Source of the DNA: an uncultured Flavobacteriales bacterium | Lineage (GTDB): Bacteria > Bacteroidota > Bacteroidia > Palsa-965 | NCBI GenBank assembly: GCA_946478675.1 | Contig: CAMLEF010000038.1 | Coordinates: forward strand, 1 to 20,457 | Direction: 5' to 3' | Length of the DNA: 20,457 nucleotides | In this document: piece after piece, positions 7,453 to 14,990 of the stretch | Layout of the letters: every line of letters begins with the position of its first letter | Numbering within the stretch: the first letter of the stretch is position 1 | Notes under the pieces: generated by a model | The model's database searches: none | What the model was told of the DNA's origin: nothing | Seen by the model: only the letters and a program-made list of their open reading frames with translations | Translations under genes and position numbers: made by a program

Positions 7453-8676
7453 ATGAGCGGGAACGATACCATACTGGTAGAGGTAAAGGGCGTTTCTAAA
7501 AAATTCAGCCGTACCCTGAAACGCAGCTTGCTCTATGGCTTGCGCGATGTCGGTCGTGCGATGCTCGGTTTGCGCAGCGATCATTCCGAACTGCGGAAAG
7601 ACGAATTCTGGGCGATACGGAACATCAGCTTCACGTTACGCCGGGGAGAATGCATCGGGCTCATCGGGCGGAACGGCGCCGGGAAAAGCACGTTGCTGAA
7701 AATGCTGAACGGGTTGATCCTGCCGGACGAGGGCTCCATCGTAATGCGTGGAAAAGTGAGCGCGCTGATCGAGCTGGGTGCCGGCTTTAACCCGTTGCTG
7801 ACAGGCCGCGAAAATATTTATATCAACGGGCAGCTGCTCGGCTTCACGAAGAAAGAGATCGACGAAAAGATGGAAGCGATTCTCAGCTTTGCAGAGATCG
7901 GTGCATTCGTGGATTCGCCCGTTCAGAATTACAGTTCGGGAATGAAGGTGCGCCTGGGATTTGCGGTTGCCGCACAGCTGGAGCCCGATGTTCTCATCAT
8001 CGACGAAGTGCTTGCGGTGGGCGATCTCGGTTTTGTGCTGAAGTGCTTCAACCGCATCGATGCCCTGCTGAAAAACACGGCTGTCATTTTTGTCTCGCAT
8101 TCCATGCCACAGGTCTCGCGCGTGAGCACCGGCATTGTAATGCTCGAAAAAGGCCAGGCGATCTTCCAGGGAAGCGACATCTCAGCAGGTATTGATATGT
8201 ATTATTCACGTTTTGCAGAGAACGGGAATAACAAGGTGGTGTTTGACAAGGGAGAAGATGCCGCGCTGCTCAGCATTGTCCTGGGTGAAGCTGCACAGCC
8301 GCAGGGCAACTATATGCTGAACCGGCTTGAGGATCTCGTGGTTCATTTTGAGCTGCGGGTGCGCGCGCACATTACAAAGCCGTACATCCTGCTGACGGTG
8401 TTTGATAAGGAGCAGCGCCCGGTTGGCATTTGCCAGAGCGACACCGGCCTGGGGGAAAACAACATCACGCGGAAAGAAGGGGAGTACGTTTTTTATACGG
8501 TGAAAGTCGTGCTTCCGCGTATTAATTTGTCCAAAGGCCTTTATTCGCTGTCGTTTTCAGTAACCGAAGGTTTCCGCTCGCAGCCGCTGTTGCGATTGCA
8601 GTCGGTGTGCAGCTTCCAGGTGCTTTCGCCCAATGACGTGTGGCCGCCGGTCGAATTCGAAGGAAAATGGTCGTGA
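7453..8676 (+). CDS. wzt: Polysaccharide ABC exporter ATPase with C-terminal glycan-binding domain (Wzt-like)
   Basis: I place the start at the ATG at 7453, one base after the permease stop; an upstream TTG at 7432 would add only seven unlikely residues. The 407-residue protein has Walker A GRNGAGKST (72-80), the signature YSSGMK (160-165), Walker B VLIIDE (180-185) with the D-loop beyond it, and H-loop His216 in FVSHSMP. This is the TagH/KpsT/Wzt subfamily. About 150 residues beyond the ATPase (roughly 255-407) form a beta-rich domain like the C-terminal domain of O-antigen Wzt proteins. In studied systems that domain recognises a modification at the non-reducing end of the finished glycan. 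This suggests export of a capped polymer, with a methyl, sulfate or similar group added by a nearby enzyme; that link is inference. Confidence 0.93.
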   Translation: MSGNDTILVEVKGVSKKFSRTLKRSLLYGLRDVGRAMLGLRSDHSELRKDEFWAIRNISFTLRRGECIGLIGRNGAGKSTLLKMLNGLILPDEGSIVMRGKVSALIELGAGFNPLLTGRENIYINGQLLGFTKKEIDEKMEAILSFAEIGAFVDSPVQNYSSGMKVRLGFAVAAQLEPDVLIIDEVLAVGDLGFVLKCFNRIDALLKNTAVIFVSHSMPQVSRVSTGIVMLEKGQAIFQGSDISAGIDMYYSRFAENGNNKVVFDKGEDAALLSIVLGEAAQPQGNYMLNRLEDLVVHFELRVRAHITKPYILLTVFDKEQRPVGICQSDTGLGENNITRKEGEYVFYTVKVVLPRINLSKGLYSLSFSVTEGFRSQPLLRLQSVCSFQVLSPNDVWPPVEFEGKWS

Positions 8677-8690
8677 TTTAAACGGATCAG

Positions 8691-9356
8691 ATGAAGCGCG
8701 GTTTTAAAAGCTTATTCGGAAAAACGGCCAACGATTCTCCTTTTGAAAAGGAAAAAGTGTTTTGCATCGGCCTGAACAAAACCGGCACCACGTCGCTTGA
8801 GCTGGCGTTGAAAGAGCTGGGTTACCGTCTCGGCGATCAGCACCAGGGTGAAATGTTCCTGCAGGATTACGCGCGTCGCGATTTCAGCCGGATCATCAAC
8901 TTTTGTCATACGGCCGATGCGTTCCAGGATGCGCCGTTTAGCTATCCGTTCACCTTCATCCTGCTCGATCAGCATTTTCCCCGCGCAAAATTTATTCTCA
9001 CGGTCCGTGACAACGCGGAGCAATGGCTGGATTCGCTGATCCGCTTCCAGGCGAAGCTGTTCAACAACGGTGAAACGCCGACGAAAGAAATATTGCAGGA
9101 AGCTTTTTATCTCTACAAAGGTCGCCCGTGGGAAGCCAGCCGGATACTCTTCAATACGCCGGAAGACGATATTTACCATGCTCCGACCATGCATGCCTAT
9201 TACAACAACCACAATGCTGCCGTGCGGGAATATTTTCGTACGAAAAACAACCTGCTGGAAATAAACGTCAGCGATAAAGATGCTTACCTGCGGATGTGCG
9301 CATTCCTCGGGAAAAAGCCGACCGGAGAAGATTTTCCCTGGCTCAATAAATCGTGA
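8691..9356 (+). CDS. Sulfotransferase family protein
   Basis: The 221-residue protein carries a textbook 5'-phosphosulfate loop, FCIGLNKTGTTSL (24-36). A 3'-phosphate-binding segment, KFILTVRDNAEQWLDS (100-115), includes Arg106 and Ser115. Both are PAPS-binding elements of the sulfotransferase fold. Its size and the GLNKTGTTS form match small bacterial sulfotransferases often found in polysaccharide loci. It starts 14 nt after the exporter ATPase, so it is likely co-transcribed. The acceptor is unknown; a sugar hydroxyl on the exported glycan is the natural guess. There are no membrane segments, so it would act in the cytoplasm before export. No PAPS-forming enzymes are in the window. Confidence 0.82.
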   Translation: MKRGFKSLFGKTANDSPFEKEKVFCIGLNKTGTTSLELALKELGYRLGDQHQGEMFLQDYARRDFSRIINFCHTADAFQDAPFSYPFTFILLDQHFPRAKFILTVRDNAEQWLDSLIRFQAKLFNNGETPTKEILQEAFYLYKGRPWEASRILFNTPEDDIYHAPTMHAYYNNHNAAVREYFRTKNNLLEINVSDKDAYLRMCAFLGKKPTGEDFPWLNKS

Positions 9357-9390
9357 AAAGCGGAATAGCCTCTCTCAGCTGGAAAGAGCG

Positions 9391-9398
9391 TATCTTTA
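9391..9398 (+). promoter_or_regulatory. TATCTTTA box, possible internal promoter before the aminotransferase
   Basis: TATCTTTA differs from TAnnTTTG only at the last base and lies in the 93-nt gap before the aminotransferase, the longest gap on the plus strand. A start near 9405 would give a leader of about 45 nt that contains the 9412-9425 hairpin. No clear -33 element was seen. Confidence 0.3.
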
Positions 9399-9411
9399 GC
9401 ATAACACAGCA

Positions 9412-9438
9412 CCGGCAACTGCCGGATATATCGTTTTT
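9412..9438 (+). terminator. Short GC-rich hairpin followed by T-tract
   Basis: CCGGC (9412-9416), loop AACT, GCCGG (9421-9425) make a perfect 5-bp GC-rich stem. ATATATCG and a run of five T follow at 9433-9437. The T-run begins 7 nt after the stem, later than in a standard intrinsic terminator, and the stem is short. It could be a weak terminator or attenuator after the sulfotransferase, or a leader structure of the aminotransferase mRNA. Confidence 0.3.
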
Positions 9439-9449
9439 GAATTATCCTG

Positions 9450-10565
9450 ATGATCAACGTTACGCAGCCTTTTCTTCCCCCGCTTTCCGAATACCAGGAA
9501 TTCCTGGAGCGCATCTGGAAAAATAAGATACTGACGAACGGGGGGGAATTTCACCGTGAGCTGGAAGGAGCACTGGCGGCATACCTGGGGGTGAAGTATA
9601 TTTCGCTGTTCTCGAACGGTACTATCGCGCTCATCACCGCGCTGCAGGCGCTCGGGATCTCCGGCGAGGTCATCACGACTCCGTATAGTTTCGTGGCGAC
9701 GACCAACTCGCTCATCTGGAACGGCATCCGCCCGGTGTTCGTCGATATCGATCCGCAGACCTGCAACATCGACGCCTCGCTCATCGAAGCGGCGATCACT
9801 CCTGAGACCAGCGCTATTATGCCGGTACACGTCTACGGCATTCCATGCGATGTGACAGCCATAGAAGCCATCGCGAAAAAACACGGGCTGAAAGTTTTAT
9901 ATGATGCTGCGCATGCATTCGGCGTCGAAGCGCACGGCCGTTCTGTACTTAGTTACGGCGATCTTTCCGTACTCAGCTTTCACGCCACAAAAGTATTCAA
10001 TACCGTAGAAGGCGGGGCCATCATCTGTCATTCGCAGGAGATGAAGGACAAGATCGACAGCCTCAAAAACTTTGGCATCATCAACGAAGTGACCGTAGTA
10101 GCGCCGGGCATCAACGGCAAGCTGAACGAGTTCCAGGCGGCATTCGGATTGCTCAATCTTCGTTACGTCGATCAGGCGCTTGAAGCCCGGAAAAAGATCT
10201 ACGAGATGTATAACGCGCAGTTAAAAGGTGTAGAAGGTATTCGGGTCGCCGACGTTCGTCACGTGGAAAAATACAACTACGCCTATTTCCCGGTGTTCAT
10301 CGACAGCGAAAAATTCGGTTGCACGCGTGACGAGCTGTATTTCCGCATGAAGCAGAATGGTATCAACGGCCGCCGTTATTTCTACCCGCTGATCTCCGAT
10401 TTTCCCATCTATTCGCAGATACCTTCAGCAGCGCCCGAACACCTTCCGAATGCGAAACGTATCGCCGACCAGGTGATCTGCCTGCCGATCTATCCCGACC
10501 TGTCCGCCGAAGAGGTGCAGACTATCCTGGACGTGATCTGCCGGAGAGCGCAACCTTCTTCCTGA
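9450..10565 (+). CDS. DegT/DnrJ/EryC1/StrS-family sugar aminotransferase
   Basis: This 371-residue PLP enzyme belongs to the nucleotide-sugar aminotransferases. Visible family elements are SNGTIALITALQALG (55-69), the PYSFVATTNS segment (78-87), the PLP-contacting LYDAAHAFG (150-158) and the SFHATK loop with the Schiff-base Lys181, followed by VFNTVEGGA. Such enzymes transfer an amino group from glutamate to a keto-sugar, commonly C4 or C3 of a dTDP- or UDP-linked keto-deoxyhexose. The downstream acyltransferase and WbqC gene favour a 4-amino-4,6-dideoxy sugar of the FdtB/VioA/WecE kind, but the sequence alone does not fix the substrate. Its TGA overlaps the next ATG (TGATG at 10563), showing tight coupling. 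The keto-sugar-forming dehydratase is not in the window. A G7 run at 9540-9546 lies at codons 31-33. Confidence 0.9.
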   Translation: MINVTQPFLPPLSEYQEFLERIWKNKILTNGGEFHRELEGALAAYLGVKYISLFSNGTIALITALQALGISGEVITTPYSFVATTNSLIWNGIRPVFVDIDPQTCNIDASLIEAAITPETSAIMPVHVYGIPCDVTAIEAIAKKHGLKVLYDAAHAFGVEAHGRSVLSYGDLSVLSFHATKVFNTVEGGAIICHSQEMKDKIDSLKNFGIINEVTVVAPGINGKLNEFQAAFGLLNLRYVDQALEARKKIYEMYNAQLKGVEGIRVADVRHVEKYNYAYFPVFIDSEKFGCTRDELYFRMKQNGINGRRYFYPLISDFPIYSQIPSAAPEHLPNAKRIADQVICLPIYPDLSAEEVQTILDVICRRAQPSS

Positions 10566-11287
10566 TGCCTATGCGCCTTGCGGTCATGCAGCCTTATTTT
10601 TTTCCGTACATCGGGTATTTCCAGCTGGTGGCGGCAGTGGATACGTTCGTGTTTTTCAACGACGTGAATTTTATCAAGAAAGGCTGGATCAACCGGAACG
10701 CAATTTTGCATCACGACCAGCCGCAGCCGTTTACCATTCCGCTTATCAAGGTCAGCCAGAATAAAAAGATCAGCGAAACGCAGGTGTTCAATTTCGCGCA
10801 ATGGCGAAAAGAATTTCTCGAAGCGCTCACCTTAAATTACAAAAAGGCTCCGCAGTTTACTCCTGCGTACGATCTGATTTCTTCTGTGCTTTTCAAATAC
10901 GAAGCTCCGATGATCGACCAGCTGGCGGCAGAGAGTGTAATGGCGGTGTCAGCGTTTGCCGGATTGAAAAAAGAGTTCCTGTTCTCGTCGGCAATAAACT
11001 ATTCCGGCCAGGGTGGGCAGGAGAAGATTTTGGATATTTGCAAAACGTTGAATGCCGGCACCTACATCAACCCGAAGAATGGCGCTCACCAGTATAGCCG
11101 GGAAGTTTTTGCGCAAAACGGAGTTGAGCTTTTGTTCCTCGAAGCCGTTGGCGCGAAGTACGAACAATTCGGAGGGACCTTCCAACCCTGGCTGTCGATA
11201 ATCGATGTGCTGATGTTCAACCCGGCCGCAACAGTAGCGGAAATGGTGGGGAAATACAACCTGCTGACCGAAGTTCCGGCATCTTAA
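10565..11287 (+). CDS. WbqC-like family protein
   Basis: The 240-residue protein begins with LAVMQPYFFPYIGYFQL (5-21) and continues VDTFVFFNDVNFIKKGWINRNAIL, the defining N-terminal block of the WbqC-like family. A conserved Gly-rich SGQGGQEKILDICKTL region occurs in the second half, and GTYINPKNGAHQY follows. It has no membrane segment or signal peptide. Members recur in O-antigen and capsule loci beside sugar aminotransferases, and I know of no reaction to assign with confidence. Its ATG overlaps the aminotransferase stop; a second in-frame ATG at 10571 is also possible. Location between the aminotransferase and the acyltransferase suggests it acts on the same amino-sugar. Confidence 0.87.
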   Translation: MPMRLAVMQPYFFPYIGYFQLVAAVDTFVFFNDVNFIKKGWINRNAILHHDQPQPFTIPLIKVSQNKKISETQVFNFAQWRKEFLEALTLNYKKAPQFTPAYDLISSVLFKYEAPMIDQLAAESVMAVSAFAGLKKEFLFSSAINYSGQGGQEKILDICKTLNAGTYINPKNGAHQYSREVFAQNGVELLFLEAVGAKYEQFGGTFQPWLSIIDVLMFNPAATVAEMVGKYNLLTEVPAS

Positions 11288-11298
11288 AATCAGCTGAT

Positions 11299-11961
11299 AT
11301 GGCAAAAAAGAAAGTCGTCATTTTTGGTGTAATGGATACTGCCGAACTGGCGCATTTTTATCTCGTGCACGATTCCGATTGCGAAGTCGTGGCGTTCACC
11401 GTTCACCGCGAATACCTGAAAACAACTGCGTTTCGCGGACTTCCTGTAGTTGCTTTCGAAGACGTGCAGGATATTTATCCTCCCGGGGAATTTCATTTTT
11501 TCGCCCCGATGACGGCAAAGAAAATGAATACGCTGCGCGAGAAAGTCTACAATGATGCGAAAGCAAAAGGCTACCCATTCATCTCGTACATCTCTTCGCG
11601 CGCCAGCACTTTCCGCAATGAGATCGGGGAGAACTGTTTTATTCTCGAAGACAACACCATTCAGCCGTTCACCTCGATCGGGAACAACGTTGTACTGTGG
11701 AGCGGAAACCACATCGGGCACCATGGCCGCATCGATGATCATGTTTTCTTTACTTCGCACGTCGTGCTGAGCGGTCACTGCCACGTTCATTCCTATAGCT
11801 TCTTCGGGGTGAATGCCACGATCCGCGATTACACCAGCCTTGCGAAAGGAACGCTGGTCGGTATGGCCGCTTCGATTACCCGGGACACGGAGGAGTGGGG
11901 CGTATACACCGGCAACCCGGCAAAGAAGAAAGAAAATACAAACAGCATAGACGTTTATTGA
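11299..11961 (+). CDS. Left-handed beta-helix sugar acyltransferase (NeuD/PglD/VioB-like)
   Basis: The 220-residue protein has an N-terminal alpha/beta part (KKKVVIFGVMDTAEL, 3-17), which in PglD/NeuD-type enzymes binds the nucleotide-sugar. A hexapeptide-repeat beta-helix follows from about residue 110: NCFILEDNTIQPFTSIGNNVV, then NHIGHHGRIDDHVFFTSHVVLSG with the likely catalytic His in the NHIGHHG region, ending with VYTGNPAKK. Enzymes of this shape acetylate, or sometimes formylate, the amine of amino-dideoxy sugars. It is therefore a good partner for the aminotransferase two genes upstream. O-acetylation of another residue cannot be excluded. Its TGA overlaps the ATG of the next gene (TGATG at 11959). 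Confidence 0.85.
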   Translation: MAKKKVVIFGVMDTAELAHFYLVHDSDCEVVAFTVHREYLKTTAFRGLPVVAFEDVQDIYPPGEFHFFAPMTAKKMNTLREKVYNDAKAKGYPFISYISSRASTFRNEIGENCFILEDNTIQPFTSIGNNVVLWSGNHIGHHGRIDDHVFFTSHVVLSGHCHVHSYSFFGVNATIRDYTSLAKGTLVGMAASITRDTEEWGVYTGNPAKKKENTNSIDVY

Positions 11962-12902
11962 TGAAGATCCGCATTGAAAAGCATGGCGTGGTATTCAAAC
12001 CTTCGGGCGAATTTTCCTGGAGCCAAACGCACGCACAGGTTCCATTCCCTGTGAAAATGGATGACGGGACGATACGGATCTTCTTCGCCACGCGCGACGG
12101 GCAATCGCGTTCCAGCGTTGCGTTCGTGGATGTCGATGCCGCTGATCCGAAGAAAATTCTTTACGTACACAATGCGCCCTGCCTTTCCCACGGAACAGCC
12201 GGCTGGTTCGACGATTCCGGTACAATGCCTTCCTGGTTCATCCGGAACGGGAAGAACATTACGCTGTACTACACGGCATGGAACAAATGCGAAACGGCGT
12301 CTTATCGCCTTTCCATCGGGATTGCCGACAGCACGGATAATGGCGTTACGTTTCATAAGCGCTTCGAAGGCCCGGTGCTCGATCGCGGTCCGCACGACGC
12401 CATTTGGGTGGGACAGCCCTGCGTGTGGCAGGAAAACGAGGAATGGAAAATGTGGTACCTGTCGTGCGAAAAAGTAGAGCGGATCAATGAGCATCCCGAG
12501 CCGTTTTACAACGTCAAGTACGCCACTTCGAAAGACGGGATCGAATGGTCGCGCGCCAATGAAATCTGCATTCCTTTCGATGCGAATACCGATGCTGTCG
12601 GCCGGCCTTTTGTTTTTAAAAGAGGAGCGCGTTATTTCATGCTGCATTCCAACAGGAAAGCAAATGGCTACCGTACGCAAAAAGAGGCCGGCTACCGCAT
12701 CCGGCTTTCCGGATCGGAAGATGGTATCCGTTGGGAACCGGTGAAGGATTTTGTGTTTGAAAAAAGCGAGGACGGCTGGGACAACATCATGAACGAATAC
12801 GCTTCTGTGTTTCCCGCGGATGAAAACAGCTACTGGATATTTTACAACGGGAACGGTTTTGGCGCTACGGGATTCGGTCTCGCCCGCTTAATTTTTGAAT
12901 AA
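11961..12902 (+). CDS. Cytoplasmic five-bladed beta-propeller, glycoside-hydrolase-like protein
   Basis: I choose the ATG at 11961, overlapping the upstream stop; an upstream non-ATG extension to 11895 would lie within the acyltransferase. The 313-residue protein shows five spaced blade-like segments: DDGTIRIFFATRD (34-46), KNITLYYTAWN (98-108), EEWKMWYLSCE (160-170), ARYFMLHSN (223-231) and NSYWIFYNGNG (289-299). Asp-box-like turns STDNGVTF, SKDGIEW and SEDGIRW lie between them. This resembles the GH32/43/68/130-type propeller group. There is no signal peptide, so it should stay in the cytoplasm, which is odd for a hydrolase of external glycans. It may be a trimming enzyme, a phosphorylase-like enzyme or a non-catalytic modifier. 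I cannot assign catalytic acids without a structural alignment. Confidence 0.75.
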   Translation: MKIRIEKHGVVFKPSGEFSWSQTHAQVPFPVKMDDGTIRIFFATRDGQSRSSVAFVDVDAADPKKILYVHNAPCLSHGTAGWFDDSGTMPSWFIRNGKNITLYYTAWNKCETASYRLSIGIADSTDNGVTFHKRFEGPVLDRGPHDAIWVGQPCVWQENEEWKMWYLSCEKVERINEHPEPFYNVKYATSKDGIEWSRANEICIPFDANTDAVGRPFVFKRGARYFMLHSNRKANGYRTQKEAGYRIRLSGSEDGIRWEPVKDFVFEKSEDGWDNIMNEYASVFPADENSYWIFYNGNGFGATGFGLARLIFE

Positions 12903-12904
12903 CC

Positions 12905-13945
12905 ATGATCAGGAAGTTCGTCCATATCGGCTACCCGAAGAATTTTTCCACTTCGCTGCAGTACGATTTTTTTGCCAAACATCCGGAGCTGTTTCACCTG
13001 GGTGTCGGTCCGGGCCTTGCTTATGCAGATCCGCTGGTGGATGCCACATTCGAGGTTTATCTCAAAAGCTGCAAGGGGTTGAAATATCACGAAGTGGAAC
13101 CGAAGCTTCGCCATCACTTTTCATCACTCATCGAAACAGCGGAGCGCTCCGGTAAAAAAGCGCTTACGGTTTCAAGCGAACATCTCTGCTTTGCGTTTTC
13201 AAACGATTCGATTGGCTTCGATCAGAAGATGGAGCGATTGGCGGACCTGCTGGGCAGCGACACGCACATCCTGCTGATCATCCGGAGCCAGGCCGACCTG
13301 ATCAAATCACTCTACCGCGAATCCGTGCGGGTCGGTTATCCCGGCGATTTTGCCTCGTACGCGTATCTCCTGTACAAATACCAGGACCGGAATTACTGCT
13401 ACGATATTCGCTATGATCTCGTGATGGAAATACTGGAGCGCTATTTTCGTCGTGAAAATATTCACCTGTCGATCTTCGAGCAGATGCGCGACGCTTCCGG
13501 CCGTTTGATCATGAAGGAGGGGCGTGTCGGTTTGATCCAGGAATTGTGCGGTCTCATGGGGATCAGCTACATGGAAACGGAGTTCGGTCATTACAACGAA
13601 GCGTTACCGGAAGCAACCGTGGTGGAAATGGCGCGGCTGAATAAGGAGTTTCGACACGACCTGGGCAATATTCTCTACGATACGGCCGAGAAACACCGGA
13701 TGAAGCATTACCTGTTCGATGAATTACAGTTGCCGGAACCGGAAGAAGAATTGTACGGTGATGTGCGGACGAAACGGATGCTGGTTGCAAAGTCCGGTGA
13801 GCTCTCCGGCGATGCAAAAATCGACTATCGTGTCCGGCCGGATATTGCAGCAGCGTTAAAAGCATTCTATGAAAAAGGCAATGCGGCGCTCGCTGAAAAA
13901 TATAACCTGACGTTGCCCGCGCAGTATTTCGATCTTCGCTTCTGA
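12905..13945 (+). CDS. Divergent sulfotransferase-like protein
   Basis: The 346-residue protein opens with VHIGYPKNFSTSLQYDFF (6-23), which fits the phosphosulfate loop pattern of sulfotransferases although the usual PKSGTT has become PKNFSTS. HILLIIRSQADLIKSLYRES (121-140) matches the 3'-phosphate segment, with Arg127 and Ser135. The rest is helical and charged and has no recognised domain. It begins two bases after the propeller stop and ends one base before the GT2 start, so it is clearly part of the operon. A PAPS-dependent transfer to the glycan is the likely role, but the loop is divergent enough that activity is not certain. Confidence 0.65.
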   Translation: MIRKFVHIGYPKNFSTSLQYDFFAKHPELFHLGVGPGLAYADPLVDATFEVYLKSCKGLKYHEVEPKLRHHFSSLIETAERSGKKALTVSSEHLCFAFSNDSIGFDQKMERLADLLGSDTHILLIIRSQADLIKSLYRESVRVGYPGDFASYAYLLYKYQDRNYCYDIRYDLVMEILERYFRRENIHLSIFEQMRDASGRLIMKEGRVGLIQELCGLMGISYMETEFGHYNEALPEATVVEMARLNKEFRHDLGNILYDTAEKHRMKHYLFDELQLPEPEEELYGDVRTKRMLVAKSGELSGDAKIDYRVRPDIAAALKAFYEKGNAALAEKYNLTLPAQYFDLRF

Positions 13946-13946
13946 T

Positions 13947-14930
13947 ATGTCCGACACACCGCTCGTTTCGGTTTGCCTGATCACCTATATGCATCGCCCG
14001 TATATCGCGCAATGCATTGAAAATATATTGTCCCAGGAATGCGCTTTCCCGTTTGAACTGGTGATTGGCGAAGACGACAGTACAGACGGCACACGCGAGA
14101 TCTGTATGGATTTCGCTGCACGCTACCCGGAAAAGATCAGGCTGCTGCTGAGCGCAAGGAAAAATGTGCTGATGATCAACGGGCGTCCGACGGGTCGTTA
14201 CAATTTTATCAATACGATAAAAGCGGCAAGGGGAAGATACATCGCGCTTTGCGAAGGTGACGACTTCTGGACCGATCCGCAAAAGCTGCAAAAACAAATC
14301 CGCTTCCTCGAAGCGCACCCTGAATTTTCCACCTGCTGCGCGCATGCGGTGAAAGTGGATGCCGAGGGGAAACGTCTTGCAGAAGATCCGCTGCCGGACC
14401 GCGAAGATTTTTCCATCACCGATCTTTCGAAGTGGAATTTCATTTTCACGGCAACGGTGGTGCTGCGGACGGAATGGGTGAGGCAGGCGATCGAACGCCC
14501 GGACTTTCTGAAGATACCTGCGGGTGATTACTTTATCGAGATGCTGGCGGCGGCTCACGGGCCGGTCCACTACATCCGCGAAACAATGGCGGGCCGCCGG
14601 ATTCATGGTGGCGGCTTGTGGGGCGGAAAATCATTCGCTGCGCAGGTGCTCAATGAAGTGTACTGCCAGTACATCATGGTGCGCAATTTGCAGGAGCAGC
14701 CGGAAATTTGCCGCATCCTGGAAACCGCCATCGACGAAAGCCTTCTTCGCATTTTTAAAGTAGAAGCGCTGCAGCTGGAGCAATTGCTTTCGCCGTTTGC
14801 CGATGCAGATTTTGTTGCGCTGGTCAACAAATGCCATCAGCGATTTCTTGCGGGAAGAACACCGGTACCCGTAACATCTTCCGGCCTCTTCTCGAAACTA
14901 AAGCGATTGTTGCGTGGAGGGAAAGCGTAG
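13947..14930 (+). CDS. Family 2 glycosyltransferase
   Basis: The 327-residue protein has a GT-A fold: LVSVCLITYMHRPYIAQCIENILSQ (6-30), the nucleotide-binding acidic pair in VIGEDDSTDGT (39-49), and the metal-binding DxD region ALCEGDDFWTDPQKL (100-114). The form LITYxHxxYIxxCIxSIL with GDDFW is common in bacterial O-antigen and capsule transferases. The C-terminal third has no transmembrane helix, so it is a cytoplasmic or membrane-associated enzyme. Donor and acceptor sugars cannot be read from the sequence. The start ATG follows the previous stop by one base (TGATATG). Confidence 0.9.
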   Translation: MSDTPLVSVCLITYMHRPYIAQCIENILSQECAFPFELVIGEDDSTDGTREICMDFAARYPEKIRLLLSARKNVLMINGRPTGRYNFINTIKAARGRYIALCEGDDFWTDPQKLQKQIRFLEAHPEFSTCCAHAVKVDAEGKRLAEDPLPDREDFSITDLSKWNFIFTATVVLRTEWVRQAIERPDFLKIPAGDYFIEMLAAAHGPVHYIRETMAGRRIHGGGLWGGKSFAAQVLNEVYCQYIMVRNLQEQPEICRILETAIDESLLRIFKVEALQLEQLLSPFADADFVALVNKCHQRFLAGRTPVPVTSSGLFSKLKRLLRGGKA

Positions 14931-14962
14931 TCACGCCGCCGATCCTTTCTGACGATCTTGCT

Positions 14963-14970
14963 TATATTTG
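14963..14970 (+). promoter_or_regulatory. TATATTTG promoter box before the methyltransferase
   Basis: TATATTTG exactly matches TAnnTTTG and sits 20 nt before the ATG at 14991, in the 60-nt gap after the GT2 gene. A -33 TTG at the right distance is not evident. It supports a separate internal transcript for the downstream three genes and argues for the 14991 start rather than the upstream TTG at 14958. Confidence 0.4.
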
Positions 14971-14990
14971 AAAAAACGGAATCCTTCAGT

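Noticed and set aside
13563..14606. Minus-strand open frame (347 codons) opposite the second sulfotransferase-like gene and the GT2
   Set aside because: Shadow of real genes; it crosses their boundary and shows no domain.
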